In this document: one piece after another, positions 34,176-42,454 of the stretch
Layout: each line of letters starts with the position of its first letter
Position numbering within the stretch: position 1 is the first letter of the stretch
Assembly (NCBI GenBank): GCA_023457715.1
Contig: JAEWKR010000079.1
Span: forward strand, 42,272-106,271
Direction: 5' to 3'
Length of the DNA: 64,000 bases
DNA from: Verrucomicrobiota bacterium
Lineage (GTDB): Bacteria; Verrucomicrobiota; Verrucomicrobiia; Opitutales; Opitutaceae
Program-made: the position numbers and the translations under genes
Notes under the pieces: generated by a model
Database searches by the model: none
What the model was told of the DNA's origin: nothing
What the model saw: the letters and a program-made list of their open reading frames with translations, nothing else

Positions 34176-35426
34176 TCACACCCACGACCGCAGCTTCGCG
34201 TACAACATCTCCAGCTCCACGTGCAGGTCGTTGCTCACGACCTCGCCCGGGCGCGCGGCGGGCCCCTTGAAATAACTGGCCAGCCATGACTGGATCCCGC
34301 GCTCGCCCTTGCGGGCGGCGAGGTCGGCCCAGAGCGCGAGGTCCAGCACCAGCGGGGCGGCGAGGATCGAGTCGCGACACTGGAAATTGATCTTCAGCTC
34401 CATCGGATACCCCAGCCAGCCGAACAACTGGATCGCGTCCCACGCCTCCTTGTCGTCTCCCTTTGGCGGGAAATAGTTGATGTGCACCTGGTGCTCCAGG
34501 CCGGCGTAAAGTTCGGGGTGACGTTTCGCGTCGAGTAGATCGGTGAGCACGCCGCCCTTCGTGATCTCCTTGGCGCGGAAATTTTCCGGCGCGTGCAGCA
34601 CCAGCCCGTCACGATTGCCGAGGATATTGGTGCTGTACCAGCCGCGGACCCCCAGCAGGCGCTTGCCCAGCGCGGCGCCGACCACCGTTTTCATGAGCGT
34701 CTGGCCGCTCTTGAGGTCGGACCCCGCGAGCACCACCCCCCGCGCCTCGGCGGCGGCGGCAAGGGCCGGCACCTCCAGGACGACGTTCGGGGTGCAGTTG
34801 ACGATTGGCAGCCCTGCCTCGATCGCCGCCCAGGCGTAGATCTGCGACGGCGAAATTTCGGGGTCGTTCGCTTTGAGGCCAGCGACGAAAGCCTCCGGGG
34901 TGGCGTGGACCGGACCCACGGGCCGCCAGGCTTCGGTGGAAAGCGTCAACAGTACCACCCCGCGGGCGCAGCCTTTCGTCCGCAAGAATTCGCGGAACAC
35001 CTCCGTCATCGCACGCGCCTGGTCCGCCTTGTTTTTCTCCGGGCGCGCGCGCATCGCCTCGAGGGTGCGGACGTAGCCGGGATCATGCAGTCCCGGCCCG
35101 GCCGAAATACCGGCGAGGAAATCGCCCACAAGCGCGAGATCCTCGCGGTTGAGCACCCCGGCGGCAGCCGCCGCGTCGCGCGCATTGGTCTCGATCAGGT
35201 CGACCGCCCCAAACTCCAGCGCCGACAACGGGGCCAGGGGAAGAACAGAGGCAATGCGGCGCTCGCTGCCATCGGCCTCCGGCAAAAAGCCCAGCTGGGT
35301 GAGGGAGCCGATGGGCGGCCGCTGGCCCCGACGCGTCAGTTCGACGCCCGCCATCAAGGTGGTCGCGACGGCGCCGAGACCAATGGTAAACACACCGACT
35401 CGCTCGGAATGGGAAGCGTCGCTCAT
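34176..35426 (-). CDS. myo-Inositol-1-phosphate synthase
   Basis: 416 residues from the ATG at 35426 (an ATG at 35465 would add 13). It opens with the Rossmann NAD loop VGVFTIGLGAVATTLMAGV. It contains LSALEFGAVDL, VNCTPNVVLEVPAL, and the signature run VLAGSDLKSGQTLMKT (GxDxKSGxTxxKS type). LGVRGWYSTNILGNRDGLVL and MELKINFQCRDSILAAPLVLDL follow. It isomerises glucose-6-phosphate to inositol-1(3)-phosphate. It is convergent with the CDP-alcohol transferase that would use its product. The absence of an inositol monophosphatase in the window fits direct use of inositol phosphate. Confidence 0.93.
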   Translation of the reverse strand: MSDASHSERVGVFTIGLGAVATTLMAGVELTRRGQRPPIGSLTQLGFLPEADGSERRIASVLPLAPLSALEFGAVDLIETNARDAAAAAGVLNREDLALVGDFLAGISAGPGLHDPGYVRTLEAMRARPEKNKADQARAMTEVFREFLRTKGCARGVVLLTLSTEAWRPVGPVHATPEAFVAGLKANDPEISPSQIYAWAAIEAGLPIVNCTPNVVLEVPALAAAAEARGVVLAGSDLKSGQTLMKTVVGAALGKRLLGVRGWYSTNILGNRDGLVLHAPENFRAKEITKGGVLTDLLDAKRHPELYAGLEHQVHINYFPPKGDDKEAWDAIQLFGWLGYPMELKINFQCRDSILAAPLVLDLALWADLAARKGERGIQSWLASYFKGPAARPGEVVSNDLHVELEMLYAKLRSWV

Positions 35427-35520
35427 GAGGGGGAAACGCCGAGTGCAGCGGCGTGCAGTGAACATTTCAATACAAAGGGGTTGCGCGCCACGTTCCGCCC
35501 GTGACCATCGAAGTCCTCGA

Positions 35521-35606
35521 CCTTCCGCCTGGACGCGGGACTACGAACCCAGGCCCGGACCCCGCGGCTTCGGTGGAAGTCCCGCCTTCAGGCGGAATGC
35601 CTTGAG
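35521..35606. repeat. REP-like inverted pair, family C
   Basis: Two inverted copies of a CGTAGTCCCGCGxxCAGGCGGAA-like palindrome (35521-35546 and 35576-35606) with a CGCGGCTTCGG core between them, directly upstream of the LicD-like gene. Relatives occur at 59987-60064. Confidence 0.7.
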
Positions 35607-35623
35607 GTCGAGATCAGCCCTCC

Positions 35624-36217
35624 GTGCTCCGCCCCGCCCAATTGCTCGTCCGGCATCTCCGCTACGGCCCCGCGTCGTGGTCGGAGCGTGCGAGTCCCCG
35701 CAAGACGGCGGCACTGCACGCGCTTTTTCGGGGTGTGAATGGCTGGCTGCGGGCCAGTGGGGTCACCTACTGGCTGGCCTACGGCACCCTCCTTGGCTGG
35801 CACCGGGAAAAACGACCGCTGCCGCACGACCGCGACATCGACTTCGGCGTGGAGCTCGGCGCCTACGCCCGGCTCAAAGCCGCCGCCCCTCTCCTCCCTG
35901 CCGGCTTCAGCCTTCACGATTCGAGCCACCGGCATCGCGGCCCCAAGCTCTATGTCGTTCACCGTGGCTGGGAGGCCGACCTGTATTTCTATGCGGACGA
36001 GCAAGGACAGATGTGTTCGCTCGAACGCAGCCGGAATCCGGGAGATACCACCCCCTTCCCGCGCGAGTTCGTGCACCCGGTTCAGGCAGTGCCGTTCCTC
36101 GATGAAACCACGTTCATCCCCGCGCAGCCGGTCGCCCTGTTGACGCACCATTACCGTTATCTCGGGCCGGATGCCGTCAGGGATCCCGTGACCCGCTATT
36201 TCCGGCCGAGGTCGTAG
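35624..36217 (+). CDS. LicD/fukutin-like nucleotidyltransferase-fold phosphotransferase
   Basis: 197 residues from a GTG at 35624; the start is uncertain, as no ATG or good ribosome site lies near. The catalytic core is clear: YWLAYGTLLGWHREKRPLPHDRDIDFGV, the GTLLGxxRxxxxxPxDxDxDxxV pattern of LicD, with three aspartates. LYVVHRGWEADLYFY continues the fold. LicD proteins transfer phosphocholine from CDP-choline to surface sugars. With a CMP-aminoethylphosphonate pathway 17 kb away, transfer of an aminoethylphosphonate group is a reasonable but unproven alternative. It is a single gene convergent with the tRNA. Confidence 0.8.
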   Translation: MLRPAQLLVRHLRYGPASWSERASPRKTAALHALFRGVNGWLRASGVTYWLAYGTLLGWHREKRPLPHDRDIDFGVELGAYARLKAAAPLLPAGFSLHDSSHRHRGPKLYVVHRGWEADLYFYADEQGQMCSLERSRNPGDTTPFPREFVHPVQAVPFLDETTFIPAQPVALLTHHYRYLGPDAVRDPVTRYFRPRS

Positions 36218-36239
36218 GGGGGGCAGGATCTCAAAAGAC

Positions 36240-36273
36240 AAAACCCGCTTCTCCCTGAGAGTAAGCGGGTTTT
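36240..36273 (-). terminator. Intrinsic terminator of the tRNA gene, possibly bidirectional
   Basis: Perfect 11-bp stem AAAACCCGCTT / AAGCGGGTTTT with a 12-base loop. On the minus strand it lies 6 bases after the tRNA CCA and ends in a T-rich run. The A-rich left arm gives a U-tract on the plus strand too, so it could also end licD transcription. Confidence 0.88.
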
Positions 36274-36279
36274 GAAAAA

Positions 36280-36364
36280 TGGTGCCCAAGGGGGGACTCG
36301 AACCCCCATGCGGTTAGGCACAGGCTTCTGAGACCTGCGTGTCTACCAATTCCACCACCTGGGC
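36280..36364 (-). tRNA. tRNA-Leu (anticodon CAG), CCA encoded
   Basis: The minus strand folds as a class II tRNA with a GCCCAGG/CCTTGGGC acceptor stem, discriminator A at 36283 and encoded CCA (36280-36282). The D arm contains GGTGGAATTGGTAGACAC. The anticodon stem-loop CAGGT-CTCAGAA-GCCTG has anticodon CAG; a long variable arm and T arm GGGGGTTCGAGTCCCCC follow. It reads CUG, the main leucine codon of this GC-rich genome. Confidence 0.97.
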
Positions 36365-36380
36365 AATCTGCGGAGCGGAG

Positions 36381-36409
36381 AACACACACGGCCCGCGGGA
36401 CGCGTGCAA
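36381..36409 (-). promoter_or_regulatory. Possible sigma-70 promoter of tRNA-Leu
   Basis: On the minus strand TTGCAC (36404-36409) is followed after 17 bases by TGTGTT (36381-36386), 16 bases before the mature tRNA 5' end. The -10 match is weak. Confidence 0.35.
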
Positions 36410-36439
36410 GTATTTTTCGAGCCGTCGCCCCTCCCCCAC

Positions 36440-36900
36440 GTAGCGCCGGCTTCAGCCGTTCCGCGGGGAGGGACTCCCTATCATATCGGGACACGACGGA
36501 CCTCTGTCGGTCGGCGTGGACCAGTGGCGGTCCAACGGCACAGACCCTTTGCCGTGTTCGACTTTGCGGGGACAGACCCTTTGCCGATTGTTTCAACGGG
36601 GACAGGCCCCTGCGGAGCGGCTATGTAGTCGTCAAGGTCAGTACCGGCTAAAGCCGGCGCTACGGCTGACACGCCGCTTCGCTACGTAGCGCCGGCTTCA
36701 GCCGGTACTTTGAGGGCAACATCCGCTATCATTTTGTGCACTATTGAGTTACCTTAACGTCGCTCGGCGTGCATCGTGGACAGAGACCGAGGGCAGACGC
36801 TCAAAAAGCGTTGGGTGGGGGACAGCGTTTCGTGGGGACAGAACTTCACGTTCGTGGGGACAGGCCCTTTGCCGGCGCTCAAGGGGACAGGCCCTTCCGG
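36440..36900. repeat. REP family A cluster and GGGGACAG-CCCTTTGCCG repeats
   Basis: The roughly 600-bp gap between the tRNA and the TonB receptor gene holds no convincing gene. It contains three copies of the GTAGCGCCGGCTTCAGCCGGTAC palindrome: a truncated one at 36440, an inverted one at 36641-36663 and a direct one at 36686-36708. The last two form a head-to-head pair. It also holds about eight copies or fragments of GGGGACAGRCCCTTTGCCG (for example near 36541, 36569, 36598, 36819, 36836, 36855, 36883). I associate such sequences with remnants around REP-associated tyrosine transposases, but no transposase reading frame is present. Confidence 0.8.
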
Positions 36901-36971
36901 AGGCGCTACGTAGTTTGCGAACGGATCTCATTTGGGCTTGCTGCGTGAGATTGTGTCTCAATCTTGGACCA

Positions 36972-39077
36972 GTGCAACCTTTGCCGCCCTCCTCCCGGAA
37001 ACACCTTCTGCTGTGCGCGATCGCGCTGCTGCCGTCTTTGAGCTACGGCCAGACCACCGCGGCCCACGTGATCACGCTCGACGAGTTGGTCGTCAGCGGC
37101 ACCCGCGTGAACAGTTATAAAGCCGAGCGGGTCCAGGTCGGCACCTTCCGCGATGTCGACCCGGTCGATGTCCCCCTCACGAGCAATGTCGTCACCCGCG
37201 AAGTGTTCGACGCCCAGGCGGCTCGCGGGCTCTTTGACGTCCTCAAGAACACCGCCGGCGTGACGCGCTCCCAGCTGAGCGGCGCCACCTACGACAACCT
37301 CGCCGTCCGCGGGATCCTGGTCGAAAACCGCGGCAACTACCGGCTCAACGGCTCCCTCCCGATCGTCAACCTCGTCGACCTGCCGCTGGAGAACAAGGAG
37401 CGCGTCGAGGTCCTCAAGGGGGTTTCCTCGCTCTACTACGGTTTCGTCCCGCCCAGCGGTATCATCAATCTGGTGACAAAGCGCCCCACGCCCGACCCGT
37501 TGACCACGGTCACGGTCGGCGGCACCGCCCACGGCGCCTTCCACGGCGCGCTCGACGTCTCCCGCCGCTTCGGCGCCAAGGGGCAGCTCGGCGTCCGGGT
37601 CAACGCCGCCGCGGGCACGGAGGACATCGGCATCGATCACTTCGACGGCGACCGGGCATTCGGCGCCCTGGCGCTCGACTGGCGGCCGAGCGAACGGCTC
37701 CTCGTCCGCTACGACATCGAACACCAGCGCAAGGATGTCTCCGAGCCGCCGGCCATCGCCCTCCTCGCCGCGGTGAACGGCCGCGTCCCGCTCCCGCCCG
37801 TGCCGGCCAACGATCTCAATCTTGGCGGCTCCTGGCAGCGCTACGACGCCATGGCCACGAACCAGGTGCTCCGCGCCGACATCCTCCTCTCCCCGTCCTG
37901 GACCCTCGTCGCCGAGGCCGGCCACGCGCGCACCGAACGCAACCGCAACTTCTCGCAGTTCCAAAACTACAATCTCGCCACCGGCGCCGGCAACCTGCGC
38001 GTCACGTTCCAGCGCAACCAGGATTACGAGAACACCAACGGCCGCACGGAGCTCTTCGGCCGCTTCGCCACCGGCAGCGTGCGCCACGACTTGTCCATCG
38101 GCGTCACGGCCAACGAGCGCAAACAGGACTCCGGCAACGCCCCGACCCGCGACACGCCCCAGAACCTCTACCGCCCGGTCACCCTCGCGCCGATGACCGC
38201 CCCCGTCGCCTGGGCAAGCGCGCCGTCCAAAATCCAGGACGCGGGCATCTACGTGTATGATCGCGCCACGTTCTGGGACGACCGCATGCAGCTTCTCGCC
38301 GGCGCCCGCTACTCGGAGTACGAGAGCCGCACGGCCACAACCCGATACCGGCGCGACGACGCCCGCCCGAGCGTGTCCGCGTTGTTCAAGCCGACGCCGC
38401 GCACCAGCCTCTACGCCAGCTACCTCGAGGGGCTGGAGGAAAGCGGCACCGCCCCCGCCAATCGCGCCAACGCCGGCGAGGTGCTCGGGCCGCTCGTCGC
38501 GCGCCAGAAGGAAATCGGCGCCAAGGCCGATCTCCTCGCGGGAACCCTCGTGCAGCTGTCGTTCTTCGAGATCGAGCGTCCGACGACGTTCGTCGACCCG
38601 GCCACGAACCGGTTCACCGCCAACGGGCTCGCCCGGTACCGCGGCGCCGAACTGTCCCTCTCCGGCGAAGTCGCGCCCAATCTGTCCGTCATCGGTTCCG
38701 CGCTCGTCCTCGACGCGCGGCAGCTCAACGCGGCCAACGCCGCCACCTTCGGCCGCCGTCCGGAGAACACGTCGCGTCACACCTTGTCCGCCTTCGCCGA
38801 ATACCGGGTGCCGGCCGTCAAGGGCCTGGCGCTGTCCGCTGGCGCCTTCTACACCGGCCCGCGCCCGGTCGATAACCAGAACCAGGGCTCCATCGGCGGC
38901 TACACGACGTACACCGCGGGGCTCAGCTACCGGTTCAAGGTCTCGGAGCGCGACGTCACCGTCCGGCTCGTCGGCGACAACCTGACCAACAAGAACACGT
39001 GGTCCACCGCCGGCAACGGACTCCTGGGTGTGACGCTGCCGCGTAACGTAAAGATGTCCGTCACCACCGCGTTCTAG
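36972..39077 (+). CDS. TonB-dependent outer membrane receptor (siderophore type)
   Basis: 701 residues from a GTG at 36972, chosen because it directly precedes a signal peptide (SSRKHLLLCAIALLPSLSYG). TTG 36981 is possible; the frame stays open upstream only through repeats. A TonB-box-like ITLDELVVSGTR is followed by the plug (LTSNVVTREVFDAQAARGLFDVLKNTAGVTRSQ, VRGILVENRGNYRLNG, KERVEVLKGVSSLYYG, PSGIINLVTKRP). A barrel then ends in Phe (TLPRNVKMSVTTAF). This is the layout of ferric-siderophore receptors. The PepSY membrane protein downstream supports iron uptake. Confidence 0.93.
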   Translation: MQPLPPSSRKHLLLCAIALLPSLSYGQTTAAHVITLDELVVSGTRVNSYKAERVQVGTFRDVDPVDVPLTSNVVTREVFDAQAARGLFDVLKNTAGVTRSQLSGATYDNLAVRGILVENRGNYRLNGSLPIVNLVDLPLENKERVEVLKGVSSLYYGFVPPSGIINLVTKRPTPDPLTTVTVGGTAHGAFHGALDVSRRFGAKGQLGVRVNAAAGTEDIGIDHFDGDRAFGALALDWRPSERLLVRYDIEHQRKDVSEPPAIALLAAVNGRVPLPPVPANDLNLGGSWQRYDAMATNQVLRADILLSPSWTLVAEAGHARTERNRNFSQFQNYNLATGAGNLRVTFQRNQDYENTNGRTELFGRFATGSVRHDLSIGVTANERKQDSGNAPTRDTPQNLYRPVTLAPMTAPVAWASAPSKIQDAGIYVYDRATFWDDRMQLLAGARYSEYESRTATTRYRRDDARPSVSALFKPTPRTSLYASYLEGLEESGTAPANRANAGEVLGPLVARQKEIGAKADLLAGTLVQLSFFEIERPTTFVDPATNRFTANGLARYRGAELSLSGEVAPNLSVIGSALVLDARQLNAANAATFGRRPENTSRHTLSAFAEYRVPAVKGLALSAGAFYTGPRPVDNQNQGSIGGYTTYTAGLSYRFKVSERDVTVRLVGDNLTNKNTWSTAGNGLLGVTLPRNVKMSVTTAF

Positions 39078-39110
39078 GCCCCCCGGGGCTCCCGCGGTTC
39101 ACCCTTGCCC

Positions 39111-40199
39111 ATGCCCCGCCCCGGCCTCCGCCTGCGCCTGCGACCTGCGCTGCATGCCGTGCATCGCTGGGCCGGACTGGTGACCGGTCTGGTGCTGCTG
39201 GTCATGGCCGGCACGGGAGGCGCACTCCTGTTCATGGACGCGGCCAACTGGCGGGGACATCGTCCCGTCAGCCCGCAAGGCATCGGCGTCTCCCTCGCTC
39301 CCGCGCTGGCCCAGGCGGCCGCCGCGCACCCCGACCATGCCGTGACGAACGTGCTGCTGCCCCGCTCCGCCGACCGCGCCTGGATCATCCTCCTCCGCCA
39401 TCCCGCCACCGACGACCGCATCATCGCCGACGTCGATCCCTACTCGGGCGCGCTGCTGGGCTTCCGCGACTTCGACCGCACGCCGTTTCGCGTGTTATTG
39501 GATCTCCATTACACGCTGTTCGCAGGCGCCGCCGGCAAGATTGTCACCACCGTGATGGGCGTCGTCCTCGTCGTGCTGGCCTTGACGGGACTGTGGATCT
39601 ATCGCGGGGCGATCCGGGGACTCTTTCATCTGCCCGGGCGCCGCAGCTGGCGGCAGGGCGGGGTGATCTGGCTGCACAAATGGACCGGCCTCTGGGCGCT
39701 CGCGTTCTGTCTGCTGTGGGGCGTGACCGGGGTGCTGCAGATGCTGACCATCCTGCCGGCGACCTTCTCGCGCACCGCCCGGTTCACCGTCGTCCCCGCC
39801 GCCGAACTGGCTGCGCTGGCCGACACCGCGGCGATGGTCTCACGCGTCAAGGCGGCCGTGCCGGACGCGGAGATCGTCAGCTTCGCCCCGCCACGACCGG
39901 GCCGGGCCGAGGTCCGCTTTGTCCTGCTCCGTCGCGAGGCGTGGCCCTGGAACAAGCGCATCGACGTGATCGCCGACGCGCGCACCGGCGCCCTCACGCG
40001 CCTCACGTTGCCGGCCGACGCGAAACCGGTCGACCGCTTCAATGCGACCGTGCACGCGCTGCATTTTGGCTTTCAGAGTCCCACCCGCACCCTCGCGCTG
40101 TACGTGCTCGGCGCGCTGCTGGTCGTGTCGCTGCCGGTGACGGGAGCGGCGATCTGGTGGCTGCGGCAGGCCAGGACGAAGTCGAAACCAGGCGGTTGA
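39111..40199 (+). CDS. PepSY-associated transmembrane protein (iron-siderophore reductase-like)
   Basis: 362 residues from the ATG at 39111, 34 bp after the receptor gene. Four transmembrane helices: VHRWAGLVTGLVLLVMAGTGGALL, KIVTTVMGVVLVVLALTGLWIY, LHKWTGLWALAFCLLWGVTGVLQML, LALYVLGALLVVSLPVTGAAIWWL. Conserved histidines occur in LHAVHRW, LDLHYTLF, WLHKWTG and VHALHFGFQ, as in heme-binding PepSY_TM proteins (FhuF/FoxB-like) that reduce siderophore-bound iron. It is co-directional with the TonB receptor and probably co-transcribed with it. Confidence 0.88.
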   Translation: MPRPGLRLRLRPALHAVHRWAGLVTGLVLLVMAGTGGALLFMDAANWRGHRPVSPQGIGVSLAPALAQAAAAHPDHAVTNVLLPRSADRAWIILLRHPATDDRIIADVDPYSGALLGFRDFDRTPFRVLLDLHYTLFAGAAGKIVTTVMGVVLVVLALTGLWIYRGAIRGLFHLPGRRSWRQGGVIWLHKWTGLWALAFCLLWGVTGVLQMLTILPATFSRTARFTVVPAAELAALADTAAMVSRVKAAVPDAEIVSFAPPRPGRAEVRFVLLRREAWPWNKRIDVIADARTGALTRLTLPADAKPVDRFNATVHALHFGFQSPTRTLALYVLGALLVVSLPVTGAAIWWLRQARTKSKPGG

Positions 40200-40219
40200 A
40201 CCCCGACGGGACGCCTGAC

Positions 40220-40262
40220 GTGAGAGGGAAAGTGAGAGTGAAAGTGAAAGTGAGAGTGAGAG
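40220..40262. repeat. GTGAAA/GTGAGA hexamer array
   Basis: About seven 6-bp units (GTGAGA, GTGAAA) lie between the PepSY gene and the gene at 40307. The unit is the reverse complement of the CTTTCAC arrays at 26961 and 32392. Confidence 0.9.
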
Positions 40263-40306
40263 GATGACTCGCTTGTCTTCGGAGCGGGGCGGACTTTCTA
40301 TGCGGC

Positions 40307-41074
40307 ATGGCAGCGGACACACCTCTCGTTTATCTCATTTTTGGCGCCGCGGGTTCGGGTCGCCGGCAGATTCTGGCCGACCTGATCGAAGGAGGTCTCA
40401 TGGACGGGAACAAGGCCGCGGTCCTGCTCGCGGATGACGAAGCGGCCGCGGAGGCGGACGCGACGCTGCCCCGCCTGGAACGCTGGACCTGGGCGGAGGG
40501 CGCGATTGGGGCGGAACTGCCGGCGGATGTCACCCACGTCTTCTTTGTCACCAGCGGGCGGCGAAGCCCGGTCGATCAGGCGGAGGCGTTCAAGGCCTGG
40601 CTGGAGGCCCGCGGTCTTCAACTCGCACGCGCCCTGTGCGTGGTGCACTGCCAACTGGCCGAGAAGCACCCGCCGCTGCTGGCCTGGTACGAGGCCTGTG
40701 TCCACTTTTCCGACATCGTGCTGTTGAACCGGCGGGAGGGAGTGGCGAACAAATGGGTCAGCGACTTCCTCACCCATTTCAAAAAACTCTACTACCCGTG
40801 CGTGTTTGAGACGGTGAAGGACGGCCGGGTGAAGAATCCCGCGCTGGTCCTGGAACCGGAAACGCGCCGGATGACCCACGTGTTCGACGAAGAGCAGGAC
40901 TGGGTCGTCACCAACGCCGAGGGCGAAGAGATCGACGAGGAGGACGAGGTGGCTGACGACGAGGAACTCCAGGCCAAACCCGAGGAGGATCCGTATTTCG
41001 CCCGGCGCAGTGAAGGCGGTCGGCGGCTGAAGGAGCTGCCGGACATAGCCAAGTTTCTGGATGATGCCTCGTGA
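40307..41074 (+). CDS. CobW/G3E-like protein with degenerate P-loop
   Basis: 255 residues from the ATG at 40307. The start LVYLIFGAAGSGRRQILADLIEGG resembles a Walker A loop, but GKT is replaced by GRR. AVLLADDE, SDIVLLNRREGV (compare LNKxDL in G3E GTPases) and LEARGLQLARALCVVHC continue the resemblance to CobW-type metal chaperones. The C-terminus is strongly acidic (EGEEIDEEDEVADDEELQ). Without the lysine it probably does not hydrolyse nucleotide normally. Function unknown; the family link is tentative. Confidence 0.6.
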   Translation: MAADTPLVYLIFGAAGSGRRQILADLIEGGLMDGNKAAVLLADDEAAAEADATLPRLERWTWAEGAIGAELPADVTHVFFVTSGRRSPVDQAEAFKAWLEARGLQLARALCVVHCQLAEKHPPLLAWYEACVHFSDIVLLNRREGVANKWVSDFLTHFKKLYYPCVFETVKDGRVKNPALVLEPETRRMTHVFDEEQDWVVTNAEGEEIDEEDEVADDEELQAKPEEDPYFARRSEGGRRLKELPDIAKFLDDAS

Positions 41075-41167
41075 AACGTGGTGAAGGCGTGCTTTCGCGA
41101 GGCTGAGCTTCGCGCTCCTTCGCGCCTTTCGCGGTTCAGCTGAACCGGTCCGGCCCGAAAGACCGGC
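41075..41167. repeat. TTCGCG octamer-like spacer
   Basis: The spacer between the CobW-like gene and aroC carries a short CCTTCGCG-type repeat near 41090-41135 and a CCGGTCCGGCCCGAAAGACCGG stem-loop near 41148-41166 that may terminate one of the convergent genes. Confidence 0.4.
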
Positions 41168-42283
41168 TCAAAATTCAAACGCGCCGCACTGGGCCTGGTG
41201 GCGCATCCAGTGGTCCACCAGCACGAGAGCCGCCATCGCTTCCACGATCGGCACGGCGCGCGGCACCACGCAGGGGTCGTGGCGGCCGCGGCCCATCAGC
41301 TCCGTCTCCGCGCCGTGAACATCCACCGTCTTCTGCGATTGCAGGATTGTCGCCGTCGGTTTGAAGGCCACCCGGAACACGATCTCCTCGCCGTTGCTGA
41401 TCCCGCCCTGCGTGCCGCCACTGCGGTTGGTCACGGTGCGGACGCGGCCGTCGCGCGATTCGAACACGTCGTTGTGTTCGCTGCCCCTGAGCCGTGCCCC
41501 CGCAAAGCCGCTGCCAATCTCGAATCCTTTGGTCGCCGGCAGCGAAAGCATCGCCTTCGCGAGATCCGCCTCGAGCCGGTCGAACACCGGCTCTCCCAGC
41601 CCCGCCGGCACACCCGTGATGCGGCACTCGATCACGCCCCCCACGGAGTCGCCTTCGCTGCGCACGGCCTTGATCCGCTCGATCATCTTCTCCGCGGTCG
41701 GCAAATGAGGACAACGGACGGCCGTGGCCTCCACCTCGGCCAGCGTGGGGAAGGCGCGCAGCGCCTCCGCGGGAGCCACGATGTCATGCACCTGGGTGAG
41801 GTAGGCACGGAGCTCGACCGGCGCGCCCGTCTGCGCGAGGCCGCCGAGCCGCAGGATCTTCCGCGCAATCGCCCCCGCGGCCACCCGCCCGATCGTCTCC
41901 CGCGCCGAACTCCGGCCGCCGCCGCGATGATCGCGGATGCCGAACTTGGTCTGATACGTGAAATCCGCGTGCGAGGGCCGGAACTTGTCCCGCATCTCGT
42001 CATACGCGGAGGAACGATGGTCGGCATTGCGCACCATCAGCGACAGGGGCGTCCCGGTCGTCCGGCCTTCAAACCAGCCGGACAGGATCTCGACCTTGTC
42101 CTCCTCCTTGCGGGGGGTCACGATGTCGCTCTGCCCCGGCCGCCGGCGGTCCAATTCCGCCTGGATCTCCGCCACGTCCAACGGCAGCCGCGGCGGGCAT
42201 CCGTCCACCACCGCGCCCACCCCCGTCCCGTGACTTTCGCCCCAGGTGGTGACCGTGAAGAGATTTCCAAAACTGTTCGGCAT
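41168..42283 (-). CDS. aroC: Chorismate synthase
   Basis: 371 residues from the ATG at 42283 (MPNSFGNLFTVTTWGESHG). Signatures are complete: GESHGTGVGAVVDGCPPRLPL, RRRPGQSDIVTPRKEEDKVEILSGWFEG, FRPSHADFTYQTKFGIRDHRGGGRSSARET, and the C-terminal GGTQGGISNGEEIVFRVAFKPT. It makes chorismate from EPSP using reduced FMN, the last step of the shikimate pathway. A normal single-copy housekeeping gene, divergent from gspD with 171 bp between. Confidence 0.97.
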   Translation of the reverse strand: MPNSFGNLFTVTTWGESHGTGVGAVVDGCPPRLPLDVAEIQAELDRRRPGQSDIVTPRKEEDKVEILSGWFEGRTTGTPLSLMVRNADHRSSAYDEMRDKFRPSHADFTYQTKFGIRDHRGGGRSSARETIGRVAAGAIARKILRLGGLAQTGAPVELRAYLTQVHDIVAPAEALRAFPTLAEVEATAVRCPHLPTAEKMIERIKAVRSEGDSVGGVIECRITGVPAGLGEPVFDRLEADLAKAMLSLPATKGFEIGSGFAGARLRGSEHNDVFESRDGRVRTVTNRSGGTQGGISNGEEIVFRVAFKPTATILQSQKTVDVHGAETELMGRGRHDPCVVPRAVPIVEAMAALVLVDHWMRHQAQCGAFEF

Positions 42284-42454
42284 AAGGCGCCTGCCAACCA
42301 ACGGCCTCTCCCGGTTTTGGCGATGCAAAAAGCACCGGCAACATTTCCGGGATTTTCCCGTCTCACCGGCTCATAAATCGCGGTTTACATCAACTCTCCT
42401 TTAACCTTCCCTAGGACCCCTCCCGCGCTTCGCCCACCTATTTTCTTGTACCGC

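Noticed and set aside
36744..36971. Longer N-terminus for the TonB receptor from 36744
   Set aside because: The extra residues translate GGGGACAG repeats and precede an internal signal peptide.
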